64,000 nucleotides of DNA, taken from Chryseobacterium joostei. Lineage in GTDB: Bacteria; Bacteroidota; Bacteroidia; Flavobacteriales; Weeksellaceae. The position numbers were made by a program, and so were the translations under genes. The DNA lies in NCBI RefSeq assembly GCF_003815775.1, contig NZ_CP033926.1, positions 2,294,001-2,358,000 of the forward strand, read 5' to 3'. Under the pieces are notes generated by a model, which was not told the DNA's origin, made no database searches, and saw only the letters and a list, made by a program, of their open reading frames with translations. Shown here in pieces: positions 7,111 through 15,780 of the stretch (positions within the stretch are counted from its first letter, which is position 1; every line of letters begins with the position of its first letter).

Positions 7111-8871
7111 TTAGTTGTTAATTCTAATCTGGTAAGGCATTTCCATTTTCACCTCAGACTGTAGCTTTTTATCTGTAATCTGCTGCAAAATCTCATAGTT
7201 GGATTTTCCTATTTTGCTCTTGATGATTCTCGCCGAAACATCCTCTTCATTCAGATCCTTAAAGATCTGCTCAAAAGGAGACATTTTCTTAGGGAAAGAC
7301 TCAACCTGATAATCTGACTTTAATCCGGCTTTCTGTGCTGCAAACTTTACAGCATCATTCAGTGTTCCCAACTCATCCACCAATCCTATTTTCTTGGCAC
7401 GAACACCACTCCATACTCTACCGCCACCTACATTATCGATCTCCTCAAAAGTTTTCTTTCTGTTTTGAGTAACAAAATGTACAAATCTTTTATAAGTACC
7501 TTCTACACTTTTTGTCATCATGTTTATTCCAAATGGAGTCACTCCATTCAAGCCTGAATAATACATAGAATTGGCATTAGTAGAAACAATATCTGCACGA
7601 ATCCCGTTCTTGGCAGCAATATCCTTATAATAAGGTAAGACTCCGAAAACCCCAATAGAACCAGTAAGTGTATTAGGTTCAGAATAAATCTTATCTGCAG
7701 CCATTGCTACATAATACCCTCCTGAAGCAGCATAATCACCAAATGAAACCACCAATGGTTTTTTCTTTTTTAGTTGTTGTAGTTCAAATAAGATTTCATC
7801 TGAAGCATTGGCACTTCCTCCCGGAGAATTGATTCTAAGAACTACCGCTTTCACTTTATCATCTTCCTGAAGTTTCTGAATGTATTTTACATATTTCTCG
7901 GAATGAATGTCATTATACTGATCCCCATTATTAATAGATCCTGAAGCATATAGTACCGCTACCTTTTCACCAGACTTATCCTCATCAGCATAAGAATTAA
8001 TATAACTAGCCAAAGAGATCTTATTCAGTTTTTCTTTATCTGTTAAACTTAATTTAGCTTTAAGCAAATCTTCATATTCTGTCTTTTGAATAAGCTTATC
8101 AGCAAGCTTATATTTCAATCCTTGTTCAGGAATCATTCCATATAGACTATCAACAATCGTTCTGAACTGAAGCGTATCAATTTTTCTGGATGCAGCCATT
8201 TTATCGGAAGTATTTTTCCAAAGGTCATTTAACAGAGTACTTAGCTGTTCCTTATTTTCCGGAGAAATATCATTTCTTAAAAAAGGTTCCACCGCAGATT
8301 TAAATTTACCATGGCGAATAACCTCAATCCCGATTCCATATTTATCAGCAAAATCCTTAAAGAATGTAACTTCAGTAGCAAGGCCTTTTAATTCTATTCC
8401 TCCTGCAGGATGCAGATAATATTTCTCAGCAACAGATCCTAGGTAATAAGCTGATTGAGAAACGCCATTACCATAAGCATAAACAAACTTCCCGCTTTTC
8501 TTGAAATCCTCAATGGCATTTCTAAGATCATCAATTTGTGTTAGCCCTGCATTCAGCTCATCAGCTTCAATACTTATTCCTTTGATATTATCATCGGTTT
8601 TAGCCTTATTAATAGCTTCCAATGCATCATATAGAAGAACACTCTTGTTCTGGCTACTGATACCAAATAGTCCCATTTCTTCTTCCGTAGGGCTGTCTAT
8701 TATGTTTGTCTTTAAATTAATGGTAAGAACCGAGTTCTTTTTCACTGCAACAGCCTTATCACTTCCCATAGAACTGAACACAATCAACATAATGAAAAAG
8801 ATGAAAAATACAGCGCAAAGTATAACTATTGCAACTATATTTGCCAAAACATTTTTAAAGAAACTTCTCAT
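7111..8871 (-). CDS. sppA: Signal peptide peptidase SppA, 67K type
   Basis: A 586-residue membrane-anchored serine protease that degrades signal peptides left in the inner membrane. One N-terminal helix (about residues 10-33) anchors it. Two tandem ClpP-like domains follow, as in E. coli SppA. The catalytic Lys is in the first domain (HGKFKSAVEPF) and the nucleophile Ser in the second (INSPGGSANASDE), so the Ser-Lys dyad is intact. The length is normal for the long form. It is divergent from folK, with only 20 bp between the two start codons. Confidence 0.95.
   Translation of the reverse strand: MRSFFKNVLANIVAIVILCAVFFIFFIMLIVFSSMGSDKAVAVKKNSVLTINLKTNIIDSPTEEEMGLFGISSQNKSVLLYDALEAINKAKTDDNIKGISIEADELNAGLTQIDDLRNAIEDFKKSGKFVYAYGNGVSQSAYYLGSVAEKYYLHPAGGIELKGLATEVTFFKDFADKYGIGIEVIRHGKFKSAVEPFLRNDISPENKEQLSTLLNDLWKNTSDKMAASRKIDTLQFRTIVDSLYGMIPEQGLKYKLADKLIQKTEYEDLLKAKLSLTDKEKLNKISLASYINSYADEDKSGEKVAVLYASGSINNGDQYNDIHSEKYVKYIQKLQEDDKVKAVVLRINSPGGSANASDEILFELQQLKKKKPLVVSFGDYAASGGYYVAMAADKIYSEPNTLTGSIGVFGVLPYYKDIAAKNGIRADIVSTNANSMYYSGLNGVTPFGINMMTKSVEGTYKRFVHFVTQNRKKTFEEIDNVGGGRVWSGVRAKKIGLVDELGTLNDAVKFAAQKAGLKSDYQVESFPKKMSPFEQIFKDLNEEDVSARIIKSKIGKSNYEILQQITDKKLQSEVKMEMPYQIRINN
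8836..8843 (+). promoter_or_regulatory. Candidate -7 box for folK, lying inside sppA
   Basis: TATATTTG (TAnnTTTG) lies within the first codons of sppA on the opposite strand, 48 nt before the folK ATG. No -33 TTG is present at normal spacing. A folK promoter must lie in this coding overlap because only 20 bp separate the two starts. Confidence 0.3.
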
Positions 8872-8891
8872 AAATCAATCAATTTTCCAAT

Positions 8892-9308
8892 ATGTCGCAG
8901 CAAAAGGTAGTTTTGTTACTAGGAAGTAACCTTGGAGAGCAAAAAAAAAATATAGAGCTTGCATTACAGAGAATAAGTGATGCAGGAAATAACATTTCAC
9001 AAACCAGCGAATTTTTAATGTCTGATCCTGTAGAGTTTGTTAGTTCCAATATTTTTTGTAATATTGCAGCTGTAATATTCACGCATCTTTCACCAATTCA
9101 ACTTCTTGATTGTATTAAAGAAATTGAAATTGATATGGGGAGAGTTAATGATTCAAAAGTATCCGGAGGCTACACTGATAGAGTAATAGATATTGATATC
9201 ATTAAGTATAATGAATTAAATTTTAAGTCAGAAAGATTAGAAATCCCTCATAGCAAACATCTTTTTGAAAGGGATTTTTCCAGAATATTATTAAAAGATT
9301 TTATTTAA
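8892..9308 (+). CDS. folK: 2-amino-4-hydroxy-6-hydroxymethyldihydropteridine diphosphokinase
   Basis: A 138-residue HPPK of the folate pathway, transferring pyrophosphate from ATP to 6-hydroxymethyl-dihydropterin. Conserved features are LLLGSNLGEQKKNIELAL at the N-terminus and GGYTDRVIDIDIIKYN, the Asp-rich Mg-ATP motif (R..D.D), followed by LEIPHSKHLFERDF (IPH...R.F). The family length is about 140-160, so it is complete. The partner gene folB lies far away at 56.8 kb. An outer-membrane gene begins 17 nt downstream and may be read from the same transcript. Confidence 0.93.
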   Translation: MSQQKVVLLLGSNLGEQKKNIELALQRISDAGNNISQTSEFLMSDPVEFVSSNIFCNIAAVIFTHLSPIQLLDCIKEIEIDMGRVNDSKVSGGYTDRVIDIDIIKYNELNFKSERLEIPHSKHLFERDFSRILLKDFI

Positions 9309-9325
9309 AACATAAAACATATTGT

Positions 9326-10435
9326 ATGAAATTAGGTTTATTATTATTGGCTACCACATTGCCAATTGCAGCTTTCGCACAGAATAGCAGTACTACAGTA
9401 AACTCTTCTACTGAGTATCCTAATACTTTTTCCTCAGGTTCCGCTAATGTAAAACCTTTCGACAACAAAGCCAGACGTTTCAGAGACTGGTCTATTTCAG
9501 TTGGTGGAGGTCCGGCATTTATGGTTCACTCTGATCTTAAATCTCTTCGCAAGGATAAGACCAACTGGGGTTATAATGCTTACGTAAGTATTGACAAGCA
9601 AATTTCACATACTTTTGGTTTAAGCTTAATGTATACAAGAGGAGAAACAAAGCAAACAGGACAACTTCCTGGTACAGCCGGTCAACTTGCCGGAGTAGCC
9701 ACTGCAACAACTCAATTTGACCAAATTGCTCTAATGGGAGATATTAATTTCTCTAATCTATTAAGAAGAGTTGATAATCATTCTCCTTATAGATGGGCTT
9801 TCCATGGATATATGGGAATTGGGGTTCAAGGATTCAGAACGTCATTACATGATGGTAATGAAAACAGATGGAGTGATAACCCGAGAAGAATCCCATTATT
9901 TATTAAACAAGACCTAGACATCAACTCTATATTCTATCAGGGAGGTTTAGGTGTAAAGTATAATGTTTCAAAACTTATTGACGTTGAAGCAAGAACCATG
10001 TACATTATTAGTGGTGATGATGAATTTGATGGTGGTGGATGGGCTGGTCCTGGTGAATACGATCCAGCTTCAGTAAGTTATAATAAACTTAACGCCAGAA
10101 GATCTGACAATGCATGGACAGTAAGCTTAGGGGTATCTTTCAAATTAGGAAAACACCTATCCCACTTAGCATGGCATGATCCTCTTCAGGAAGCATACTA
10201 CAGAACTAGCGTTTTAGAAAATGCAACTACAGATCTTGTAGTTTGTGAAAAAGGAGATGCAGATAATGACGGTGTATGTGATGATTGGGACAGACAACTT
10301 GACACTCCTGCTGGAGCGAGAGTAGATGGTGCGGGTGTTGCCCTTGATATGGATCTTGACGGAGTTATTGATCTTTATGATAAGTGTGTAACGGTTCCTG
10401 GACCTGTTGAAAACAACGGATGCCCAATTAAATAA
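9326..10435 (+). CDS. Outer-membrane protein, OmpA-family barrel and TSP3 repeats without the OmpA peptidoglycan domain
   Basis: A 369-residue protein with a signal peptide (MKLGLLLLATTLPIAAFAQ). A beta-barrel region with alternating strands follows (RDWSISVGGGPAFM, LGVKYNVSKLIDVEAR and others), then a calcium-binding thrombospondin type 3-like tail (DADNDGVCDDWDRQLDTPAG ... DMDLDGVIDLYDKC). It stops right after VENNGCPIK, exactly where its two downstream paralogues continue into an OmpA domain, so it would lack peptidoglycan binding. The stop is clean and no domain remnant is visible after it. It is the most diverged of the three tandem copies. Confidence 0.85.
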   Translation: MKLGLLLLATTLPIAAFAQNSSTTVNSSTEYPNTFSSGSANVKPFDNKARRFRDWSISVGGGPAFMVHSDLKSLRKDKTNWGYNAYVSIDKQISHTFGLSLMYTRGETKQTGQLPGTAGQLAGVATATTQFDQIALMGDINFSNLLRRVDNHSPYRWAFHGYMGIGVQGFRTSLHDGNENRWSDNPRRIPLFIKQDLDINSIFYQGGLGVKYNVSKLIDVEARTMYIISGDDEFDGGGWAGPGEYDPASVSYNKLNARRSDNAWTVSLGVSFKLGKHLSHLAWHDPLQEAYYRTSVLENATTDLVVCEKGDADNDGVCDDWDRQLDTPAGARVDGAGVALDMDLDGVIDLYDKCVTVPGPVENNGCPIK

Positions 10436-10486
10436 TAAAAAAGAAGCTAAAAACTGCTTTTCAAAAATCAAAATAAATAATACACG

Positions 10487-12010
10487 ATGAAATTAAGTTT
10501 AGCAACTGCTGTACTGGCTTTGACGATGCCTGCTATCAGCTATGCACAAGACTCTGCAGTAACTATGAATGAGAAGTATCCCAATACTTTTTCTTCTGGT
10601 TCTGCAAATGTTTCCCCTTTCACTCAACAATCAAAAAGATTTAATGACTGGTCTATTTCAGTTGGAGCAGGTGTTCCACTGATGCAGTCAGCAGATTTAA
10701 CTTCCATCAAGAATGGTAACGGTAAAAACCTTTTCGGGTACTCTGCTTATGTAAGTATTGATAAGGCAATTACTCACGCTTTTGGAATTAACTTACAGTA
10801 TGACAGAGGTGAAACCAGACAAGGATGGTTCAATACCAAGGATGCTGCTCCTGATGCTACTGCGATAGGCGCAAGAACTCAGTATGATGCAATCTCAATC
10901 TTGGGAGATATTAACTTCTCTAACCTTTTGAGAAGAGTTGATAACCATTCTCCTTACAGATGGGCTCTTCACGGATATGCAGGTATTGGTACCATTGCCT
11001 ACAGAGCTTACCAGAAAGACAGCAAGGGACAAAATCTAATGACCGAAATCAAACCGTTCCAACTTGGATCCATGTTTATGCAAACAGGTGCCGGTTTGAA
11101 GTTTAAGGTAAACAGAAGAATCGACATTGAAGGTAGATTAATGTACGTGGTTACCGGCGATGATGAATTTGACGGTGGTGGTGACAAATACAGTGCTGTC
11201 AACAGACGTGAGGAGCAGGTTTCTGATAATTTCTTCAATGCAACCCTAGGTCTTTCTTTCAAATTAGGAAAACATGAATCTCACCTAATGTGGCATGATC
11301 CACTTCAGGAAATTTATTACAAGCTTGATGTATTGGCGAATAAAAAGCAAGACGTTGAAGTATGTAAGAAAGGAGATGGTGATAATGACGGAGTATGTGA
11401 TGACTGGGACAGACAGCTTGACACTCCTGCTGGAGCAAGAGTAGATGGTGCGGGTGTTGCTCTTGACACTGACCTTGATGGTGTAATTGACCTTTACGAC
11501 AAGTGTGTAACGGTTCCTGGACCTGTTGAAAACAATGGATGCCCGGTAAAAAAAGACAATAAAGAGACTGCAGTAGAAGTAGAAAAAACACTTAAGGATA
11601 TCTACTTTAACTTTAATAAAGCAACAATAAGACCTGAATCTAATCCTAAACTTGATTTAGCAGCTTCAATTATTAAAGAAAACGGAGGTAATTATCTATT
11701 AACAGGACATACCGATATTAAAGGTAATGCAGCATACAACCTAAGATTATCTAAAGAAAGAGCTGCTGCTGTAGTTGGAGCTTTAGAAACCAGAGGAGTA
11801 AATGATAATGTTCTAAAATCTAGAGGTGTAGGTTCTGCAGAAGCAACGATCCCTGCCTCAGCTTCAGATGCTGAAAGATTAGCTGACAGAAAAGTTACAG
11901 TAAGATTTATAGAAAGTTCTGAATGGAATTCTATTCAAAAGAAAGATTATGAAGATGCTCCTGTAAAAAAAGCTACTAAAAAAGCACCTGCTAAAAAAAA
12001 GAAAAAGTAA
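10487..12010 (+). CDS. OmpA family outer-membrane protein (copy 2)
   Basis: A 507-residue protein: signal peptide (MKLSLATAVLALTMPAISYA), barrel region, TSP3-type acidic repeats (DGDNDGVCDDWDRQLDTPAG), then an OmpA domain from about residue 365 (IYFNFNKATIRPES ... LLTGHTDIKGNAAYNLRLS). This domain normally binds peptidoglycan and ties the outer membrane to the cell wall. The protein ends in a Lys/Ala-rich tail (KKATKKAPAKKKKK), unusual for the family. Residues about 50-360 are nearly identical to copy 3 while the OmpA domains differ strongly. It starts 51 nt after copy 1 and ends at a terminator. Confidence 0.92.
   Translation: MKLSLATAVLALTMPAISYAQDSAVTMNEKYPNTFSSGSANVSPFTQQSKRFNDWSISVGAGVPLMQSADLTSIKNGNGKNLFGYSAYVSIDKAITHAFGINLQYDRGETRQGWFNTKDAAPDATAIGARTQYDAISILGDINFSNLLRRVDNHSPYRWALHGYAGIGTIAYRAYQKDSKGQNLMTEIKPFQLGSMFMQTGAGLKFKVNRRIDIEGRLMYVVTGDDEFDGGGDKYSAVNRREEQVSDNFFNATLGLSFKLGKHESHLMWHDPLQEIYYKLDVLANKKQDVEVCKKGDGDNDGVCDDWDRQLDTPAGARVDGAGVALDTDLDGVIDLYDKCVTVPGPVENNGCPVKKDNKETAVEVEKTLKDIYFNFNKATIRPESNPKLDLAASIIKENGGNYLLTGHTDIKGNAAYNLRLSKERAAAVVGALETRGVNDNVLKSRGVGSAEATIPASASDAERLADRKVTVRFIESSEWNSIQKKDYEDAPVKKATKKAPAKKKKK
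10676..11545 (+). repeat. Near-identical direct repeat, unit A (pairs with 12415-13284)
   Basis: This ~870-bp stretch of copy 2 aligns base for base, at an offset of 1739, with copy 3, with only scattered substitutions. Flanking parts of both genes are much more diverged. This pattern indicates recent duplication or gene conversion. Confidence 0.85.
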
Positions 12011-12027
12011 TTTCTTATTAAATACAT

Positions 12028-12056
12028 AAACCGAAAAGAATAATTCTTTTCGGTTT
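12028..12056 (+). terminator. Terminator after OmpA copy 2
   Basis: A 14-bp near-perfect inverted repeat, AAACCGAAAAGAAT / ATTCTTTTCGGTTT (12028-12041 with 12043-12056), followed by ATTTTTTT. Confidence 0.85.
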
Positions 12057-12222
12057 ATTTTTTTCCTACTACGAAATATTTTACATACCTTTATATCATT
12101 TTCAAGGTAATAGGTGCCAAATAAACAATGCATTAGCATGGTTGTTTTGAAAAAAAATAACATAAAATCACTTTTTAGCGTAAAAAATCATTTAATATAA
12201 CTTAACTTAAAAAAATAACACT

Positions 12223-13662
12223 ATGAAATTAAGTTTAGCAATTGTTACCCTAGCATTGGCCATTCCTACCGCCAGCTATGCGCAACAAGACTCAACGGCA
12301 GTTTCAAATGGAAAGTACCCAAATACTTTTTCTTCCGGGTCTGCTAATGTTTCCCCTTTCACCAATCAATCAAAAAGGTTTAATGACTGGTCAATCTCAG
12401 CTGGGGTTGGAGTTCCACTGATGCAGTCAGCAGATTTAACTTCCATCAAGAATGGTAACGGTAAAAACCTTTTCGGATACTCTGCTTATGTAAGTATTGA
12501 TAAGGCAATTACTCATGCTTTTGGAATTAACTTACAGTATGACAGAGGTGAAACTAGACAAGGATGGTTCAATACCAAGGATGCTGCTCCTGATGCTACT
12601 GCGATAGGCGCAAGAACTCAGTATGATGCAATCTCAATCTTGGGAGATATTAACTTCTCTAACCTTTTGAGGAGAGTTGACAATCATTCTCCTTACAGAT
12701 GGGCTCTTCACGGATATGCAGGTATTGGTACCATTGCCTACAGAGCTTACCAGAAAGACAGCAAGGGACAAAATCTAATGACCGAAATCAAACCGTTCCA
12801 ACTTGGATCCATGTTTATGCAAACAGGTGCCGGTTTGAAGTTTAAGGTAAACAGAAGAATCGACATTGAAGGTAGATTAATGTACGTGGTTACCGGCGAT
12901 GATGAATTTGATGGTGGTGGTGACAAATACAGTGCTGTCAACAGACGTGAGGAGCAGGTTTCTGATAACTTCTTCAATGCAACCCTAGGTCTTTCTTTAA
13001 AACTAGGTAAACATGAGTCTCACCTAATGTGGCATGATCCGCTTCAGGAAATTTATTACAAGCTTGATGTATTGGCAAATAAAAATCAAGACATTGAAGT
13101 ATGTAAGAAAGGTGATGCTGATAATGACGGAGTATGTGATGACTGGGACAGACAGCTTGACACTCCTGCTGGAGCAAGAGTAGATGGTGCAGGGGTTGCC
13201 CTTGACACTGACCTTGATGGTGTAATTGACCTTTACGACAAGTGTGTAACGGTTCCTGGACCTGTTGAAAACAACGGATGTCCTACAACCACTACCGGAC
13301 CTGTAGTAGAAACAGAAACTAAATTAGAAGGAATTGAATTTGATTTAAATTCTGACAGAATTTTACCTTCAAATACTCCTATTCTAAACAATGCTGTAAA
13401 TTATATCAATTCTTCAAATGGTTCTTATAGTGTAATAGGTGCAACTGATACAAGAGGTACTGATGCTTACAACAAAAAACTATCTGAAAGAAGAGCAAAC
13501 AACGTTAAGAGCTATTTGATCAAAAACGGAGTTCAATCTGGTAAACTAAACGCAGTAGGTAAAGGTGAAAAAGACCTTAAATACCCTGAGTGTGAACCAG
13601 CAACTAAGTGTCCTGAGTGGAAAAACAGAGCAAACAGAAGAGTATACTTCGAAGCTAAATAA
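12223..13662 (+). CDS. OmpA family outer-membrane protein (copy 3)
   Basis: A 479-residue paralogue of copy 2 with signal peptide (MKLSLAIVTLALAIPTASYA), the same barrel and TSP3 repeats, and a different OmpA domain (IEFDLNSDRILPSNTPILNN ... GATDTRGTDAYNKKLSERRA ... NRANRRVYFEAK). The domain includes a Cys-containing insert (YPECEPATKCPEW) common in Bacteroidetes OmpA proteins. The core differs from copy 2 at only about six residues over roughly 300. It is preceded by a 212-bp gap containing the copy-2 terminator, so it has its own promoter, which I could not identify. It ends in a strong terminator. Confidence 0.92.
   Translation: MKLSLAIVTLALAIPTASYAQQDSTAVSNGKYPNTFSSGSANVSPFTNQSKRFNDWSISAGVGVPLMQSADLTSIKNGNGKNLFGYSAYVSIDKAITHAFGINLQYDRGETRQGWFNTKDAAPDATAIGARTQYDAISILGDINFSNLLRRVDNHSPYRWALHGYAGIGTIAYRAYQKDSKGQNLMTEIKPFQLGSMFMQTGAGLKFKVNRRIDIEGRLMYVVTGDDEFDGGGDKYSAVNRREEQVSDNFFNATLGLSLKLGKHESHLMWHDPLQEIYYKLDVLANKNQDIEVCKKGDADNDGVCDDWDRQLDTPAGARVDGAGVALDTDLDGVIDLYDKCVTVPGPVENNGCPTTTTGPVVETETKLEGIEFDLNSDRILPSNTPILNNAVNYINSSNGSYSVIGATDTRGTDAYNKKLSERRANNVKSYLIKNGVQSGKLNAVGKGEKDLKYPECEPATKCPEWKNRANRRVYFEAK
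12415..13284 (+). repeat. Near-identical direct repeat, unit B (pairs with 10676-11545)
   Basis: Second copy of the conserved core of the tandem OmpA genes; see unit A. Synonymous differences are few even at third positions, so identity is not explained by protein selection alone. Confidence 0.85.
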
Positions 13663-13684
13663 TAAACTTATTAATTTATTATAC

Positions 13685-13715
13685 AAAAGTCACGCATTGC
13701 GTGGCTTTTTTTGTC
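13685..13715 (+). terminator. Terminator after OmpA copy 3
   Basis: An 11-bp stem (AAAAGTCACGC / GCGTGGCTTTT, one T-G wobble), 3-nt loop ATT, followed by a T tract. Confidence 0.88.
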
Positions 13716-13740
13716 ATAATTCTTTCCTTATTTTTACAAC

Positions 13741-15648
13741 ATGATTTCTTCGCAGGATTTTCAAAAGCTAAAATATGATACTCTTAAGTATTTCTGGGGC
13801 TATACTGGTTTCAGAGATTCTCAGGAGGAGATTATCAATGCTGTTATTAATGAAAAAGATACACTGGTACTTCTTCCTACAGGTGCCGGAAAATCATTAT
13901 GTTATCAACTTCCGGCTTTACTTAAAGAAGGAACCTGTCTGGTTATTTCCCCTTTGCTTGCATTAATGAAAGATCAGGTGAATCAGCTTAAATTCAGAGG
14001 AATAGAAGCAGAATATTTATCTTCAGAACTTGACGAATATGATGCAGAAACCATTTATAACCGTTGCAAAGAAGGACTCACAAAGCTTCTTTATGTTTCT
14101 CCTGAAAGATTAACCAATACTCAGTTTCTTCAAAATATGGAGGAAATTGAATTATCATTTATTGCAGTAGATGAAGCCCACTGTATCTCAGAATGGGGAC
14201 AGGATTTTCGTCCAAGCTATCAAAATATTAAAGGATTTAGAAGCAATAATCCAGAAATTCCTTGTTTAGCTCTAACAGCCACCGCAACACCAAAGGTTCT
14301 GAAAGAAATTAAAAACAAACTTGAACTTAGAAATCCGGCTGTCTTTCAAAAAAGTTTTAAAAGAGATAATATCAAAATCTTTACAGAAGAGGTTTCTGAT
14401 AAATTTCAACGCGTACTTGATATTTTAAAGTATAATAACGATTCCGGAATTGTATATGTAAGAACGAGAAAAGAGGCTGAGCTTTTAGCCGAATTTCTGA
14501 AAAAAAACCACCTGAAGAATGTAGACTATTTTCATGCGGGTTTAACAACAAAGGAAAAAAATTCAAAGCAAAATACCTGGAACAATAGTGACAATCAAGT
14601 CCTAATTTCTACCAATGCCTTTGGAATGGGTATTGACAAGGATAATGTACGATTTGTTCTTCATTGCTCTCCAGCCCCATCACTGGAAAATTTTTATCAG
14701 GAAATTGGAAGGTCAGGACGAGATGGAAAAGAAAGTTTTGCTTTCATGCTTTGGAATAAACAAGAGCTTCTGAATTTTGATCAGATCTTAAAAAATCAAA
14801 TTCCCAATAAGGCAGAATTTTTGAAGATCATCAGCTACCTCTACTCTATTTTTCAGGTTGCAGAATTTGAATTACCGGAAAAAACATTTCAGCTGAATAC
14901 AGTCGGAATACAAAACTTCACAAGATTATCCAAAGCAAAGATCAACAATGTTCTCAACTTCCTGCACAATCAGGAAATCATTTATTATAATGCTAACAAA
15001 AGCCTGTCATCCTTAGAGCTTTTCATCAAGGCGGATGAAATAGATCAATTGCCACAAAAAGACGCTTATTTCTTGGAGCTTCTTTTCCGTACGATGTCCG
15101 GAATTACAACCCACAAAGTATTGTTCAGTGAACAGCAGGTAAGTAATAAAATTGGAGTTAGCGTCCCGTTAATCAAAGAACGTTTGAAAGAGCTTCAGCA
15201 AAAAAATTATCTGGAATATATAGACGGAGCCTTATCCAGTATAAAGTTTTTAAAACCTCGAGATGAAAGGGTTATTCATAATGCCTATTGGAAACTTTTT
15301 GAACATATTCAAAGAAATAAGATCCAAAAATGGGAAGAAATGAAGTTTTATGTGGAAGACAATGATTATTGTAAAATGAAACTCATCCTTGCTTATTTTG
15401 GTGAAAAAAATTCAAAGAACTGCGGGCATTGTTCTGTCTGTGAAAAAAATAAGCAGTCTATTTTCGGGAAAAATATCTCTCAGCAGATCATCAATCTATT
15501 AGCCAAGAAATCTTCAACGATAGAAGAGCTTTCTGTACAGCTAAGCTACCATTCCAAAGAAAGTATTTTGGAAAGCCTGATCTTTTTACTAGATTCCGGA
15601 AAGGTAAGAATGCTGAATTTCAGAACATATGCACTGAATCAAGGGTAA
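13741..15648 (+). CDS. recQ: RecQ family ATP-dependent DNA helicase
   Basis: A 635-residue 3'-5' DNA helicase for recombination repair. Motifs read in order: LLPTGAGKSLCYQLPA (Walker A, near residue 40), VDEAHCISEWGQDFRPSY (DEAH), LTATATP, GIVYVRTRKEAELL, FGMGIDKDNVRFVLH and QEIGRSGRDGK. Near residues 545-570 there is a Cys cluster (…CKMKLILAYFGEK…NCGHCSVC) that forms the RecQ zinc site. There is no obvious HRDC domain at the C-terminus; many Bacteroidetes have a long RecQ and a short paralogue such as this. It stands alone. Confidence 0.94.
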   Translation: MISSQDFQKLKYDTLKYFWGYTGFRDSQEEIINAVINEKDTLVLLPTGAGKSLCYQLPALLKEGTCLVISPLLALMKDQVNQLKFRGIEAEYLSSELDEYDAETIYNRCKEGLTKLLYVSPERLTNTQFLQNMEEIELSFIAVDEAHCISEWGQDFRPSYQNIKGFRSNNPEIPCLALTATATPKVLKEIKNKLELRNPAVFQKSFKRDNIKIFTEEVSDKFQRVLDILKYNNDSGIVYVRTRKEAELLAEFLKKNHLKNVDYFHAGLTTKEKNSKQNTWNNSDNQVLISTNAFGMGIDKDNVRFVLHCSPAPSLENFYQEIGRSGRDGKESFAFMLWNKQELLNFDQILKNQIPNKAEFLKIISYLYSIFQVAEFELPEKTFQLNTVGIQNFTRLSKAKINNVLNFLHNQEIIYYNANKSLSSLELFIKADEIDQLPQKDAYFLELLFRTMSGITTHKVLFSEQQVSNKIGVSVPLIKERLKELQQKNYLEYIDGALSSIKFLKPRDERVIHNAYWKLFEHIQRNKIQKWEEMKFYVEDNDYCKMKLILAYFGEKNSKNCGHCSVCEKNKQSIFGKNISQQIINLLAKKSSTIEELSVQLSYHSKESILESLIFLLDSGKVRMLNFRTYALNQG

Positions 15649-15768
15649 TAATATCTTGTAAATTTTTAAAAATTCAATTTCTCTCCAACCATTTATTTCG
15701 TCCATTGAACCTGTAACTTCGTTTGGCACATCACATACTCTCTTCTTCTCAATTTTCAACTAAAAACT

Positions 15769-15776
15769 TATCTTTG
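15769..15776 (+). promoter_or_regulatory. Candidate -7 box immediately before fmt
   Basis: TATCTTTG, a full TAnnTTTG match, ends only 4 nt before the fmt ATG. If used, transcription would begin at or next to the start codon. Confidence 0.4.
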
Positions 15777-15780
15777 TAGT

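Noticed and set aside
10676..13284. Mobile element or phage origin for the repeated segment
   Set aside because: No transposase, terminal repeats or target-site duplication. The repeat begins and ends within coding sequence, which fits tandem duplication or gene conversion.
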